Part shown: in pieces, positions 49,261 to 62,514 of the stretch
How the letters are laid out: each line of letters starts with the position of its first letter
Numbering within the stretch: position 1 is the stretch's first letter
Source of the DNA: Acanthosoma haemorrhoidale
Taxonomy: Eukaryota; Arthropoda; Insecta; Hemiptera; Acanthosomatidae
Assembly: GCA_930367205.1 (NCBI GenBank)
Contig: OV884012.1
Location: 54,209,239 to 54,273,238 of the forward strand
Reading direction: 5' to 3'
Length of the DNA stretch: 64,000 nt
The notes under the pieces: model-generated
Databases searched by the model: none
Told to the model about the DNA's origin: nothing
Seen by the model: only the letters and a program-made list of their open reading frames with translations
Translations under genes and position numbers: made by a program

Positions 49261-50621
49261 CCAGTAAACTGGGGGATCCATGTAGCCCTTTAGGGCCTCC
49301 CATTTGGAATTTCATCGGAAGTTCACTATATGATTTTTATTGCCAAATGGTTAATTAATGAGACCTGTTAGTTTTCCATGAAATTGAAAGTATTTTTTGT
49401 ATCGTCCGGTCATCCCTCATAAATCATTTTATGCCTCATGATGGAACAATGTCATGAAGAGCGGCATCTGTTGCTGTTAGCTAGTCAAATAAACGTAACC
49501 TGAGCTTAGAGGAGATCAATGAGCATTCACAGGAAGCAAACAAGAGACCAATTAAGACTCCTCATTGTCAGACAATGGTCGCATTCAGGTTGGCCAACCT
49601 CAATCCCTTACCGCTACCCCCATCGCCCACTTCCGCCGGCATCTTTCATCTGTTGAACGCCACCCTCCATCGGCGGCATATCTGCGGCCCTCTTGAACGT
49701 TGCTTCCCTCCCCCTACCCTATTCAATGGAATTTAAATTAAATCCGACCCAAGGGTGTTCCGCAAGATGCTGAACATGCAACCCTCTAGCCAACATAAAT
49801 TAACTGGGCTGGTAAAATCATAAAACACCGTGTATGGCAGATCGTGTATATGTACCAAGCGAGTGTGTAAACAAAAGGTTTGTTCCAACACAAGCCTAAA
49901 CTATCATCAAACTGGTGAGAGCATTAGTTAAGTTGTGCCGTTCATACTCGCCCGGAACCAAAACTCAATCTGACCAACGCGCTCAAAGCCTAGTTTGAAT
50001 ACGATTTGGGATTGTCAAAACAATCCGAGGATTGGAGGACGGACTAAGAACCAGACATGCGCAGTCATTCTCACCTCTTTTTCCGCTTGCCGTAAAAAGA
50101 AAGGTTGTAAATATCGTTCAAATTAATTTAAGTTATGCAACTCCTCACTACTTCAATTACAAAATTATATATAGTAAAATTATTTTGTCTATTAATAATT
50201 GGTTATTTATGTATCTTTATTAGTACAGTTTAATTTTAATGTTTTTAATTTGTAAATTATTTTTGTAATAATTATAAATTATAAATGTCTTATAGGTGGC
50301 CCGAATACTAATTTTTGTACGAAGAAAATATCAATTCGACTGCATTTTACATGGTTCAACCTACATATTTGATATCTTTTACATATTAGGTTAAAAATTA
50401 GTACCAAAAGCTTATCTAATAGAACAAAAAAGAATACGAGTTTTTGCAGTCCGAAAACCTTTAGAAAGATTCAACAGTCAGAGATTGGCGAAACGTTCTA
50501 ACATGTTCTAAATCCAAGTTCAGGCAACGTTCACGAATGCTCATTAAATAATCAGAAACCAACAAACGAAAACTTGTTTTGATCCATTAAAATCAATTAT
50601 GTTCAAATTGGAGTATCCATG
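49261..50621. other. No gene recognised
   Basis: 49560-49740 is C-rich and GC-richer without coding evidence; the rest is AT-rich. Confidence 0.4.
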
Positions 50622-50690
50622 TTAGTATAGTGATAGCGATTAAGCTATACGGTGTTTAAATCTCTGTCAGTGCCGATAATTGTAATACCA
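50622..50690 (+). repeat. tRNA-derived sequence, degenerate
   Basis: TGTTAGTATAGTGATAGCG matches the D-arm/A-box of a tRNA-Asp-like gene, and GGTGTTTAAATCTCTG sits at T-arm distance. Stems do not close, so this is a pseudogene or SINE remnant. Confidence 0.35.
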
Positions 50691-51584
50691 ATAGATAATT
50701 ATATAATTACTATTCCATGATCACAATTTCTTTAAATTCATTAATAAAAAACAAAAAAAAAGAATTATCCTTAATAGACTAGACAACAATTAACCATTTA
50801 AACCAAAGAAAATGAAATCTCCCAACCTTGTCACGAGACGGAAACGCTAGAGAATATTATTTTCAAATATTCACATTTTAGAAAAAACAATCTGCCACGA
50901 TTTAAACAAATAATTTATGAGGAAAACGGGTTGTAATTTACAAGTTGATAAGAATATCAAATTCAGAGAAAAATAATCCTAGGGAAATATAAAAAAAATA
51001 GTTGATTTCCATAAAATATCGCATATTTTAACTGCTACAGAATATTAAACAGCCAGTAAACTCTGACAATATTCATCTCGTACGAAGTGGTCAATGCACT
51101 AATTTTAATTGTCAGAGCAGCGTGAAAATTGTAATTGACTTGTTTGTTTTAAATTAAATGTTAAAGTACGTTCTGTCTAACGAGTTGTTTCGTTTCAATT
51201 AAATCCTTAATGGATATCAAACTGGATTTTAATTACATTCGGCCCTTTACAATGTCGCACGTTTATAAATCGTTATTTGTTATTATTTGTTGCTCTCAGT
51301 AATTTTCGCACTAATATTACATTTTAATTAATTCTTAATGCAAATTTATAAATAACTTCGCACAATGTTGCCATGTAGTAAAAAAAACATTAGATTATGC
51401 GTATATTATAATATAAATAGTAGGAAATATTTTTGTATCAGCTGTCTTTGAGTGTTTATTCCCTTATAATCTAATATCATTATGGGCGCAGCAATATTTA
51501 CAAATAGTGTAACTTATTAATTATATTTTGCTATAGAAATATATCAATATTATAAATTAAAAATATTCTCTATAGGTAGTATTT

Positions 51585-51755
51585 CTCTTTCGCATGCGAG
51601 GGAGGTGACAACCATGTGGATTTGGGAGGTCTCTGGGCTGTTTGTAAATACTGTATGAATAAGCGAGTGAATGAAGAATAGTAAATATGTCATGACAACA
51701 TTGATCAAAATTACTTATTGCCCAATAAGGGAGATTAATTTTATGAAATAAAGAT
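51585..51755 (+). repeat. Short retroelement 3' copy
   Basis: Starts TTTCGCATGCGAGGGAGG and continues GTGGATTTGGGAGGTCTCTG, then TGTTTGTAAATACTGTATG, to a tail TTGCCCAATAAGGGAGATT. The short frame stays open to VNEE and stop. The tail hairpin arm pair reads CCC/GGG where other copies have CCT/AGG, a paired change. 5'-truncated; no duplication identified. Confidence 0.8.
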
Positions 51756-52949
51756 TTTATCAGAAAGATCGGTCCAAACACCCTTTTCATTTATTATTTT
51801 TATCATCGTTTTATTCATGATACCGCAATGTCTATCTGATTTCCGATTTTTGTAGCAATAAATTAAAAAATTGTTGTTAAATAATTGGTGTTTACTATTT
51901 CTGTTATATCTACGTTAGAAAATGTGTTGTAATTAAATACGAAATGATGATTTTAAGAGTTGAAGTTATTTGATTAAATAGTCGACTGAGAAGCTGAGAG
52001 AAAAATGAGTGCCACTAAAAATCATGTGTAAAAAGGCTATACAATTAATTGACGTATCGCTGAGAGTTCTATTAGGGAATCTCCTACGGATAACTTTTAG
52101 AAGGCCATCTAATATGCACATCGGTGTAGAGTGGTAAGGAGCATTTGTCCCGGCAAGTAACTAATTAAAAATTGAGAGTTTCCTTAAGAGGGTTGGAAGG
52201 GTGGGGCCCTCCTGTGTCGACAACGTTAGTCAGTCTGTTGCTACACAGGGTTGAAGGGATAGTAGGAAAGTAGGAAGGGTCTATGTTCCCTGCACTTCCC
52301 TCACAAAGGGGTGACGAGGCAAAATATCTTGAAATCTCCAAACTAAGATAAGTCAATATAAATAATGAGATGAAGTTATATAACTTGTGGGGAGACGGTA
52401 TACTCGTATACATAACGTGGGGAAGACGTTTTATGTCTTAAATGTAAATATTTGTCTGTAAATAATGAAGGGTTTCAGATTTTTCTTATTTTCATCCTAT
52501 ATATTATTAACTGCTTATGTTTGAAGAATTATTCCTATAAGTGAATGATAGGAGCAGTTTGTTAAGCTAAGACAATAACCCAAAGCTTGATAAAGGAGAG
52601 ATTTTAGATTTTCATCAAAATGATTGGTCGACAACGTTTCGACGTACTATATACGAGTACATCTGCATCAAGTGCTAGTATATGACGGTTGGTGATGTAT
52701 AATACCTAAATCAGCTCTCTAGTATACATTTGGAGATGATTTAGCATATCTCTCCCATTCACCTCAACCGATATTCCAACTAACTCTTCATTTTCACTCT
52801 TGATCGACTGATGAGTTCTCATTTCCTTCATCATCTTCAAGGTTGAATCTCCCTTACAGAATTTCGGAACTTCTAAATAAAAATAGAACGTGTTTTCCCC
52901 TTTATCTTAAAAGCGAACAGAATTAAAAATGCGGTGAAAACTCAGGCAA
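51756..52949. other. No gene recognised
   Basis: AT-rich. 52165-52330 is somewhat GC-richer with no frame of interest. Confidence 0.4.
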
Positions 52950-53492
52950 TTGTTTCAAGTTTCCTCCTCAGATCCTTTACCAATTTTCGTGTTTAAACTT
53001 TTTATGACCATCCTATCACTTTCCCCCGTTAAAAAATTAGGGATAACCATTGACCAAACCCTCTCCAGGAATATAAATGAGGCTCTCTCCGAGGGACTTG
53101 GAGATAAGTTGAAGCGAATCACGGACTGCCTCGTTATATATGTCTTTCAGACTCTTATACCTCGTTAGACATGTCTCCCACCTCTACGCCGAGTAGGGGT
53201 GCCCCCCCCCTTTGCACATACATCCTCAGCCCATTCATTTTCCAATCCATTACATAATTTTCACCACTCTCCTTATATATACAATATTCAGCATTTCAAA
53301 GCTTTAGTCTACTCCCGTGTCTCGGACTTTTTTATTCCTGCCCCCAAAACTGCAGCATATGATCGTTCCTTCTTTGCTAGTTCTATCCTCTTGGATTCTC
53401 TACCTCCTAATATCCGCAATGCTCTATACTTAAGAACCTTCAAAGCCCTCCTATTCCAAAACCTCATCGCCATCCAGACAGACACTTGCTAG
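52950..53492 (+). pseudogene. Old LINE reverse transcriptase C-terminal remnant
   Basis: The first frame (52950-53168) contains VKKLGITIDQTLSRN, the YLG.T.D..L thumb motif of non-LTR RTs. The second (53199-53492) ends YDRSFFASSILLDSLPPNIR followed by FKALLFQNL, the familiar SFFP..I.LWNSLPPEIR...FK..L terminus of CR1/Jockey/L2-like LINEs. The two are in different frames with a C9 run between, so this is a decayed copy. Family assignment beyond non-LTR is not possible. Confidence 0.65.
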
Positions 53493-55320
53493 TTTAGGAA
53501 GCTTTTTTTCATTATGTTTTTTATTTACTATATATCCAGCTGTTCAACTTCCTTAGTTTTCACTATTGTAAATTTAGCTTCTGTGTTGCTTTTTTAAAAT
53601 TAATTTAATGGCTTTCGTTTAATGTCATATATCTTCTTCATATAGTTGTTTTTGTTTGTATGTGAATCAATTTTTATGGATTTGGCTTTTATTTGATAAA
53701 TGAAGTTAAATAGTCTTATTTTATTATATTGTTCTTACATAGGTTTGCACTTTATTTTACATAGTCATTTTTAATTGAAGGTATGAGTTGATCATTTGAA
53801 CATTACTTTACGGACTTTGCCCCAGTATAATTTTTTTTCTTAAAAAAAATAAACGCAAAGAATATCCTTCCATGATGAACATTAACTGTTAATGGTGACT
53901 TCAAACTTCCACTTTTCAAAAACGTTACAAATCGTCTTCCATCTCAGAAGCCCCCCCCCCCCACCCACGGGCCACTCTAAATTCAAATTACTACCCCTGT
54001 TCTGTTGATAAGCAGTTGCCATGGAGACATTATAGACGAGATGAGGCCGTCAAAATGAAGCCATTACCGACCGCTCAGATGTATCACCAACCTCCGAGAC
54101 GCATTTTTTCCCTCCGACTTTATACCATCAGCCTGAAAGGGGAAAGTAACAGTCAACCCTCTTTTCTTCGGAGTATGATCTATCGGATCCGTTGATGCTG
54201 AAGCACTCCTCTCAATTTCGATTCATGGAAAAGAAAAAAATGTTACGTAAAATAATTCTGTAATCATTTCACACTGATTCAAAATACATGTAATAAAATT
54301 AAATATTTGCTAATCCGGAAAAGAGAGCCATTACAGGATAATGATTTATAACAGAAAAATCTATACGTGAAAAAGTGTGCTCCGTTTCTCTAATAAATAG
54401 TATATATGACAAGCTTAGTCAATTTTGATAACAATTTACTTTTATTGTACTTTTATTAATTTATTTTATTTTATAATTATTTAAGTAAATAATAAAAATC
54501 ATAGTTTCTTGCTATATTTTATAAGTAATACAGTCAAGATATATGATAGTGTTTTCTTAATTCAAATTTTTACAGTTGAAAGGCTTCGATTGTAACTAAA
54601 AGAAGAGTCTTGATTAACTAAACCAAACAATTTTGTTCCAAACTAACTTATTTACACTTTTTTTAAATATTTGTCATAATCAGTTTGTAATAAAATTAAT
54701 GATTTATTTTACATATAATGCCGTAATTTCAATCTTATACAATAGTTTCATTCACGTTCGTTCGTCGCGATTCGACTAATCTTTTGTGAATCAATTTTTA
54801 AAAACAACCCCAATTAGTTTAATAAATAAATATTATTTACACTGTGTGAAAATCAAATTTTTTAAAAAACTTTATAATTGTAATACCTAGATTTTGTTTT
54901 ACGTGTAATGTGATTTTTTGTCTTGAGGTTGCGCGGAAAACACTGACTGGTGAAGTAAAAAGAAACAAAAGCTTTTTTGAAATATTTGATTTTCACATAA
55001 TATAAATTTTTAAATACAGCTGAAGTGTTGTTCTTTAGAATATTAAAATTTAATAAACTAACTCAGAAATATATTAAAATCAATGTAGCTTAATATTGTG
55101 TTAGACTCGTAAATAAATTCAGTCCTTTATGTTCTATCGTCTAATTAAAATTAAAAACTTAAATCTGATTAAAGTCTGTGAGTGTAAGGTAAAGGTGACT
55201 ATTTTCAGTAATTAAATTCCAGGTTACTATTAGGAAACACTAACGGTAGCCCAGGAGCTGATACTTGGAGCATTTTGTGCTTAGCCATTCGAGTTTACTA
55301 CCTGTACGCCTGAGCTACAT
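53493..55320. other. No gene recognised
   Basis: AT-rich with a C12 run at 53951-53962. No supportable features. Confidence 0.4.
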
Positions 55321-55560
55321 CGAAGAACAGTGCAGCGCTCCTCCTGGCTGAATAATTCACAGCAGATCTCTAGAGACCCGTTAAATAATAGATTAATCCC
55401 CTCCTGTAGTCTGGGATCGAGGATCTCTCAGTCGTTGAATAGTTAAATCTTAAGCCGAGTCATCGCCGGCTTCGCCTTATCTTTTCAGCCGTCCAATCTT
55501 CAGCCCTTAATTCGGAACAACGGCTCTTGTTATTGTTTGTTTATTCAAGGGCACTTGAAA
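55321..55560. promoter_or_regulatory. Candidate conserved non-coding patch
   Basis: About 240 bp of higher complexity and GC content with GATTAATCCCC (a TAATCC, Otx/Bicoid-type core) and TTATTGTTTGTTTATT (forkhead/Sox-like). Function is inferred from composition only. Confidence 0.2.
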
Positions 55561-58500
55561 ACAACTTTAAGGCTAAGGGCGGGTTATAACTACTTCCTCG
55601 GAAGGTGGATGGTTCCTTTGTTTCTTCGGTTCGTTTTTTGAAAAAAAAATCAGGTGAGAAAGCAACAAGATGGCAATCCAGTGTTTCCTTTTTCCGCTTA
55701 AATTAAAATATAATATATAAAATAGTTAGGAAAATCATAATACGTGTTATTCCACCAAAAAGGTCCCATTTCAACTTGATTTATTTTTATTCATGCCAAG
55801 TGCATGGAAAATTATGAAAAAATTCATCCGGCAATCCTCATGTATCCGGATTGTCAGCAGCTCACGATCATTGTAGATCTGTTTATTTAAATGTAAAAAT
55901 ATTAATATAAAAAGGTTGGCTTAAATGTGGCAGCGGATGTACTAGATCTAAGGGGTTATTATTTAGACGATTAAGAAAATAATAAAGCAAAAATAATTAA
56001 ATGAGCACATAGTTTAAGAAAACAAAAATTCACAGTAACAAAATTAAACCAATATAAAAATATTCAAGTGTAGAATTAATTGAGTTAAAGAACCTCAGCA
56101 GTTACTGCAATTTGGTGTAATTTCGTCGGAGTTTAAGGTTTTTTTTAATCTTCTCAGGAAATTGCCAAGGAGTCAATCCATTTCGTACAAATTGACTTTT
56201 CAAATCAAATTTGAAAAATTCAAGTGCCTTTATTTATTGCTTCGCCCTCTTTTGAAATTTTTTTGGTCGAAGTACTGACTGGTGAAGTTATACAAGATTG
56301 TAGTTTCGAATTATTAGTTTTTATTGCTGTTGAACGTTTATGAAAAAAAATACTACATTTTCATCAACCATTACAATATTACAACGTAATTATTATAAAT
56401 TACGTAAGAATATTTAAAAAAAATTAGACTTGGAATTATTTACTGGTAGAGGCTGGTGAAGTGTTGACATCAATTAAAACACGCGCACGCACCACTGGAG
56501 TTTCGACACTTAACACGCCTCTAGCCCAACTGTATTCCCCCCAAGTGGTTCACTTGTTAAAGATAACATAATAGTTAAAGGCTCATCTCGTCCCTTCCAC
56601 ATGCTGTAGGTTAGCGGCAAGATCTTAAAACAGTTCTAGGTTAGGTAATGACCCGAATGGTCTGGAAACCCTTTTTCAACAGGATTTTTCTATTTAAAAT
56701 TGATCAAGAAATGTTTTATTATAATTTCTGAAACATGATAATACAGCTAATAAATACGTGCAAAGGGAAAAATTATAAGTGTGGTCAAAGAGCAGCACGA
56801 TGTCAAAGTTGTAAACGTCATCTCTGAAAATAGTAAAAATGACAATTTTTAATACTAAAAAATATTTTTAATATATCATAAAATCAAATTTAGTCATTGA
56901 AATTGAGGTCCATATTAAAACTAGCTGAACGCTACAATAAAAACAATTTGTTTAGCCCTATATAGCTCGCAGACAGTGTGAAATCACCCTGGTATGACCC
57001 ATACAAATCAATCATCTAATTTCATTAATCTTATCCATTATACTTTATGTAAGAATTCTATTTTTTTTATAGTGCAATTGATGGTAGTGGGCTTAGATTA
57101 AGTAAACAACGTCCTATTTTTGTCTGCCCACAAGTCATTGTTATTTTGTGATGACCTAATGAAATACGCAGAGGATGGTTGTTTTTAAACATATTTAGGA
57201 GTCTTCTAATATATTTAGGAATTTAGAACAAAAAAAAAAAAATGATTTTTGAAATAAAATTATTTTTTCCGTCAATGCAAACCAAATGAATAATTATACT
57301 TTATGCATATTATATGACACTAACATAATGAATAACTTTAATTAGGAAGAGGTTCGGGAGAGGGCAAAGACATGATCATGTTGGGAACAGGACGACCTGC
57401 GCGTAGCAGCTATTAGCCGTACTTTATCTTCAGGATACAAAATATATGGTGAAATCGCTAACAAAATGCTCAAAGCTTGAGAATGGCAGTGTAGGCTGCT
57501 GAAAGCCCTTGTGAATAAGAAATGAATAACATGTCGGAAGACAAACATAGGACGTTATTTGCATAATTCTATTTATTGGTGTATTTATCTAATGTAATGG
57601 GCGGTGACAATTTTATCGTGCTGAATCCAATAAAGTGATATTTCCCTTGCTTGATAAGAAGTTTCTAATATATTTGGCATACGAGGATGTCTTCAACCCA
57701 GTATCATATAAATAAACTAATTCGCCCAAATCGACGAACAATGAAAAATTTCTTTTCACGGGAGATCGATTACAGACAGCCAGATGTAACAAAATACAAG
57801 CTCACAACTCATGCAGAGGCTATTGCGCCCAGCCCGCAATTTAATGTACTTCAAGGTATATTTAAAAAAATTCTTTTTATGGAGGTTTGTTATTAAGTTA
57901 TAAAATAAAACAGGCCCTAAGAGTTTTGTTGAGACCGCCAACCATTTGTGAAAACGATTTTAATGATTTTTTTAATTTGTGACCAGGACGTTGAGATCTT
58001 TAATTTTATACACTACTTAATATGTTAGGAATAGATATATTTATACTTTTTAATTATTGAGTATTTAATCTACTAATGACGCTTGGTTATGTTTTCTTGA
58101 GTTGGCTGTATTTTTCTTGATGTTGGTTTACTAAATAAATTCTTAATGTAATATGTCTCAACGACAAACTGACGTCTCACGTTTGCCAATAAACAAATCT
58201 TGGAGTTGTTTTTAGAATATACTAGCATCTTTTGAAGTAACTTCTGGCATCGTTAAATCGTTTAGTAGATCAAATAAAGGGTTACAATCATTCTTGTACG
58301 AACACGAATCTCTTGTTCTTTTTTCAGTCCTATCAAATCGAAACCCCAATTTTTTGCATTGCCACTTATTATTGTTAAATAGTTAAGTGTAATTTTTGTG
58401 TCACTTCGAGCAGCAACTTACCCCTGGGTTTTGAATGTTTGTTTAATGAATGTACAACTATGTAAACATCATTAAGCAGAGCTGATGTATGAAATATTCG

Positions 58501-59168
58501 CCCTGCCTCCCAGACAGGTTGGATAGCCTGTTCTCGCTATCATGCTCAATTGGATCCATTAGGTACATAGTTGCTATGTTTAATAGTATAATAACCCGTC
58601 AAAAAATCTCTTTCCGAGCTTTGTAAAATAATAACTAAAATCAAGAAAATAATCTTATGTATAAGGAAATCAATGAGCCTTGTGGTTGACATGCCCTAAA
58701 ACAAAACAAAATAAAGATAAAACCACCCAAGACGAGAGTCCTTGGCCCAGTTCCCACCAAGACCGCTTGGACTGACCCTTCCTCTTGAGATATTCAAAAA
58801 GGAGACAGAGTAGGAGATGACCCTAAAGATAACAATCCAATTTCACCAGGGAAATAACTTATTAATATTTAGCCACCAACCTAGGACAAACATAGTCCCG
58901 TCGCCTCCCGCTCCGCGACTGATGGATATTTAAAGGATCCTGAAGGAGGAAGAAGGGGTCATTGAGGAAGGCGACTGTGTTCTTTCACGGTTCTCCAAGA
59001 AGCAGTCACTTACATCTTAAATGCATTCCTATTTTAAAAGCTTTTTTTTTTTATTCTCAGGTGAATCTAAAGTCTAAATTTTAAGATGCTCCTGGATAGT
59101 ACCTCGCAAGAAGATTCAGAGCTTTTATTATAAATTTTAAAAAATGTATTCCAACATGAAATAAATCA
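55561..59168. other. No gene recognised
   Basis: AT-rich. CTGACTGGTGAAGT occurs at 54943-54956 and 56275-56288, with CTGGTGAAGT at 56453-56462. The flanks do not match, so I do not call a repeat family. Confidence 0.4.
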
Positions 59169-59520
59169 TTAACTATGCGACTTAGGAGTCCTGGCAATGG
59201 CCAGTTTCTCTAATCATGTCCTGATCGTCTGTGGCTCTCGCGCTTTTGGTCAGCCTCCGCTGGCTTTTATCCAGTGACGCGGCTGACGTAGGATCGTGGG
59301 GAACTTCCCAAGACTCCGCTGCCTCCTTCGCATGCGAGGGAGGTGACAACTATGTGGACTTGGGGGGCCTCTGGGCTGTTTGTAAATATTGTATGAATAA
59401 GCGAGTGAATGATGAATTGTAAATATGGTATGAATTATAACATTTATCTCAATTACTTATTGCCTAATAAAAAGGCAGATTGTAATTTTATCTTAATAAA
59501 TTGTTGTTAACTAAGCGACT
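59169..59520 (+). mobile_element. Short retroelement, best-preserved copy, with 14-bp target duplication
   Basis: TTAACTATGCGACT (59169-59182) and TTAACTAAGCGACT (59507-59520) flank 324 bp, with one mismatch. The copy starts TAGGAGTCCTGGCAATGGCC and carries a frame from near 59225 to the stop before 59425, reading ALALLVSLRWLLSSDAAD, then WGTSQDSA and LWAVCKYCMNKRVNDEL. The 3' tail has a hairpin (TGCCT 59461-59465, AGGCA 59473-59477) and ends GCAGATTGTAAT plus an A/T-rich stretch. No clear A or B box is visible. It has no enzyme domain and would need a LINE to move. Confidence 0.85.
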
Positions 59521-62125
59521 ACATGACATACCGAATTTCAAAATTAATGTGAAAATCTAGGTATATACGTATTTACATATTTATGGGTAAATACCCAGTT
59601 CTCAATCGGCTTGTGTATGTATATTTGTGAAGGTTTGTTATATCTAGCCGGGGATTGTTTTATTTTCTTCATATTGTTTTTGATCACATTATGTTTTGTA
59701 GATATCACATTGTAGATATTGGTGAGGATTCATAAAGTCCAATACAGCATTATATTAAATAAATGTTTGCTCTCAAAGGGCATAGTCCCAGTACAGTAAA
59801 GATATTAAAACAATACTCGTTTTTACTAGAGTCTTTGATTCCTTGCTTCAAACTATGATATTGATTTTCTCAGCATTTCAACTTTTGCTGTAATAGATTA
59901 CTTGTTTGATTGGTAGCATGAAATTGCCAATAAACCATTATCAAATCGATGTGATCAAATCGATGTGATGCATCGTACAAAAGTTGCGACGCTATTTTTA
60001 AATGATCTCTGAACCGATGAATTCTGTAAATATAGTCCACTAAAATCCATAAACATACTATTTATCATAATTAAGAGTCTTGAAATTATTAACTGTTTGA
60101 CACCCTATATTACATACAACGAAATTTAATTAATGACGCATCCTAATAATATATGGGGTTGCTTATATTTTTAAGATCAAATAAAATTCGGAAAGTTATT
60201 TAATGACTTTTTGTAAATACAGTCCATACACACGCTATTTATTATAATTAAGAACGTAGATATCTTTAATTTACCCCCTACTTTAAATGGAGACTATTTA
60301 TTATTTAATTACAACGTAATTAAATTAAATTTCCTTTCCTTATAATTTATGGTGTTTTTTTTTGATTGAAGATCATAAACACTGTCATCCAAAATAGCCT
60401 GTTTCTAGATCAAACATGGGTTGGGTTAAAGTTAACAACACGATTTTAATGGCAGTTTTAAATTAGTAATTTTCACGTCCTCTCATTATTTAAATTAGTA
60501 AAACTACATGCAAAATGTAATACCTCTTATTCCTACTCAACATGTAAAAACTGTAAATTTGTTTTTTTGTCCCTCTAGATTACTAAAATAAGTGGAATAA
60601 ACAGATGAAGTGAGACAATTGCCGATACAATAAAGGACATCACAGAATAATGTGCATATTGATGTCGACTTTAATTGATAGTGACCTAGTTCTACCATTA
60701 GGCCTAAAACTCTACAAATCTTTTCCCATATTAGGTTATTACCATTCTAAAAACCATCGTATGATGTTTATCTATGATGTTATATATGATACACATAATA
60801 TGATTTATAATGTTTTTATTAGAAGATATTATATATATGTACATATACCACACCATATCATTGTGTATATATAATTTTTTTAGTCTATCCCATTTCGTAT
60901 CGAAATGCATATCCCGAGTACTAGTGTGTTGATAATCACAGAATTAGTCAAGGACTGTATACTAGTATTTCCAAGACTGCAGAGTCAACCAGTGCAGCCA
61001 CAGGAAAGGATCAATTCCCTCTCTCTTCACGAAGGAGTAATTAAACCCATTTCGCAGAGGAGTAGCGCATTAAAAAAAAGTGCTGATGCATCTAACGTGA
61101 TGCATAATAGGTTTCCACGACTAAGATGTACATTCCTACATTTTTTTTCTTTAATAGGAAGCACCAGTGCATGACCTCGGCCACTATTTTAAGCCTCAAA
61201 GGAACACTTTCATTTGCATAGCACCGCTAACAAGGCAGGCAGTAATGGTTTCCTTGTAAATCAAACTGACGTCATTTCTGAAACTAGCAAATGAAGAACA
61301 TCAGTACTGCGCATCTTTTATGATTTAAATACAATAAAGAAAAACATATAATAATAATGAAATAATAAAAATGTGCTTATATTACCCTCATGTCCAATAG
61401 CTATTTTAGTACTGTATCCAAGCTGTGGTATATTAGTGGAGGGCTGACATGGAACCCACACACGAAACTAAAAAGACAAGAACTAAACTGACGCTTTGGA
61501 CTATTCTTACCGAAAGGACATCCCATATCTTAATAGAAAATAAACTGCTCCTGACAAAGTCATACCAAAACCAACCTGGGAAACGCACTGGTCCTTGCGC
61601 ATGTGGAACAACGAAACGGCCGGACACAAAGCGTATCCTTTCAACAGCAACAGCAATAAATTATTTATAACGTTATTAATATACATCCTTCATTTCATCA
61701 TTTCTACGTTCGCAAAATTTTAAACGTATCCAATCAGCCTAAGCACATATACTAATCAGCCGTCGAGATCACATCAGATCTTCTGGCTCGTATCAGATCC
61801 CAGAGGATACGGGATATGAAGAAGGGTATGCACTACAGTTTAGCAGTGTCACCCAAATAAACGTATTGATCATTAATTTTATCCCGGCTAGATGAGAAAA
61901 CTATATTTCTTCACTTAAATAATCTTTGTAGATGAGAGTCTTTCAAAAGAAAAAGAAGAAAAGCTTTATTATGAAGTGCAAGCACTGGTATATAAAAATA
62001 TTAAGAGTTACGTTACTACATACTGTGTGGAATGTGTTTGAGAAAGTGGAGTATTTCGGGCTAAAGCTGAGACATATATGTATAAGAACAGGATAAGATT
62101 TTGGGAAGTAGGGAGGTCTTGGAGG
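59521..62125. other. No gene recognised
   Basis: AT-rich; frames at 60905-61174 and 61433-61670 have no recognised signature. Confidence 0.4.
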
Positions 62126-62514
62126 GGTGCACTAATCCATATAATCCTACTCGAAAATTACAGTGGCAGTGGCCTCGAGACGAGCTAAAAACTCATAAAA
62201 GTGAGAGCCATGGCAATGCCGATCCTGAGCCTCTGTGACTCACGCGGCCTCCACTGGACAGCTGGTGGCTGGTCTGCCTCCACAGACAGGACCGGTGATG
62301 AGGTTAAAAGAGGAGTGGGAGATCTACGTAGTATCCACTTCCGTTCTCTATGAGAAGACACAACTATGTAGAGTTCGGAAGTAATTGTTGTAAGTTGTGC
62401 GTATTTGTATATATCGAATGAATTAACTAGTGAGTAAATACTGAACTGCACATATCGAATTGGTGAGGTCAATAATTACAATTACTTGTTACACAATAGG
62501 GCGAATTGTTATTT
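62126..62514 (+). repeat. Old, near full-length short retroelement copy
   Basis: Carries head (TGCACTAATCCATATAATCC, GTGGCAGTGGCCTCGAGAC) and tail (TTGTATATATCGAATGAATT, TTACACAATAGGGCGAATTG) in order with no LINE sequence between, though strongly diverged and frame-broken. It shows that head and tail form one unit of about 390 bp. Confidence 0.6.

Noticed and set aside
54943..56462. Recurring CTGGTGAAGT (three times)
   Set aside because: Flanks do not align; likely chance.
26310..58700. CCTTGTGGTTG(G/A)CATGCCC at about 26308 and 58678
   Set aside because: Under 20 bp shared with no extending homology; could be a fragment of a short repeat but not supportable.
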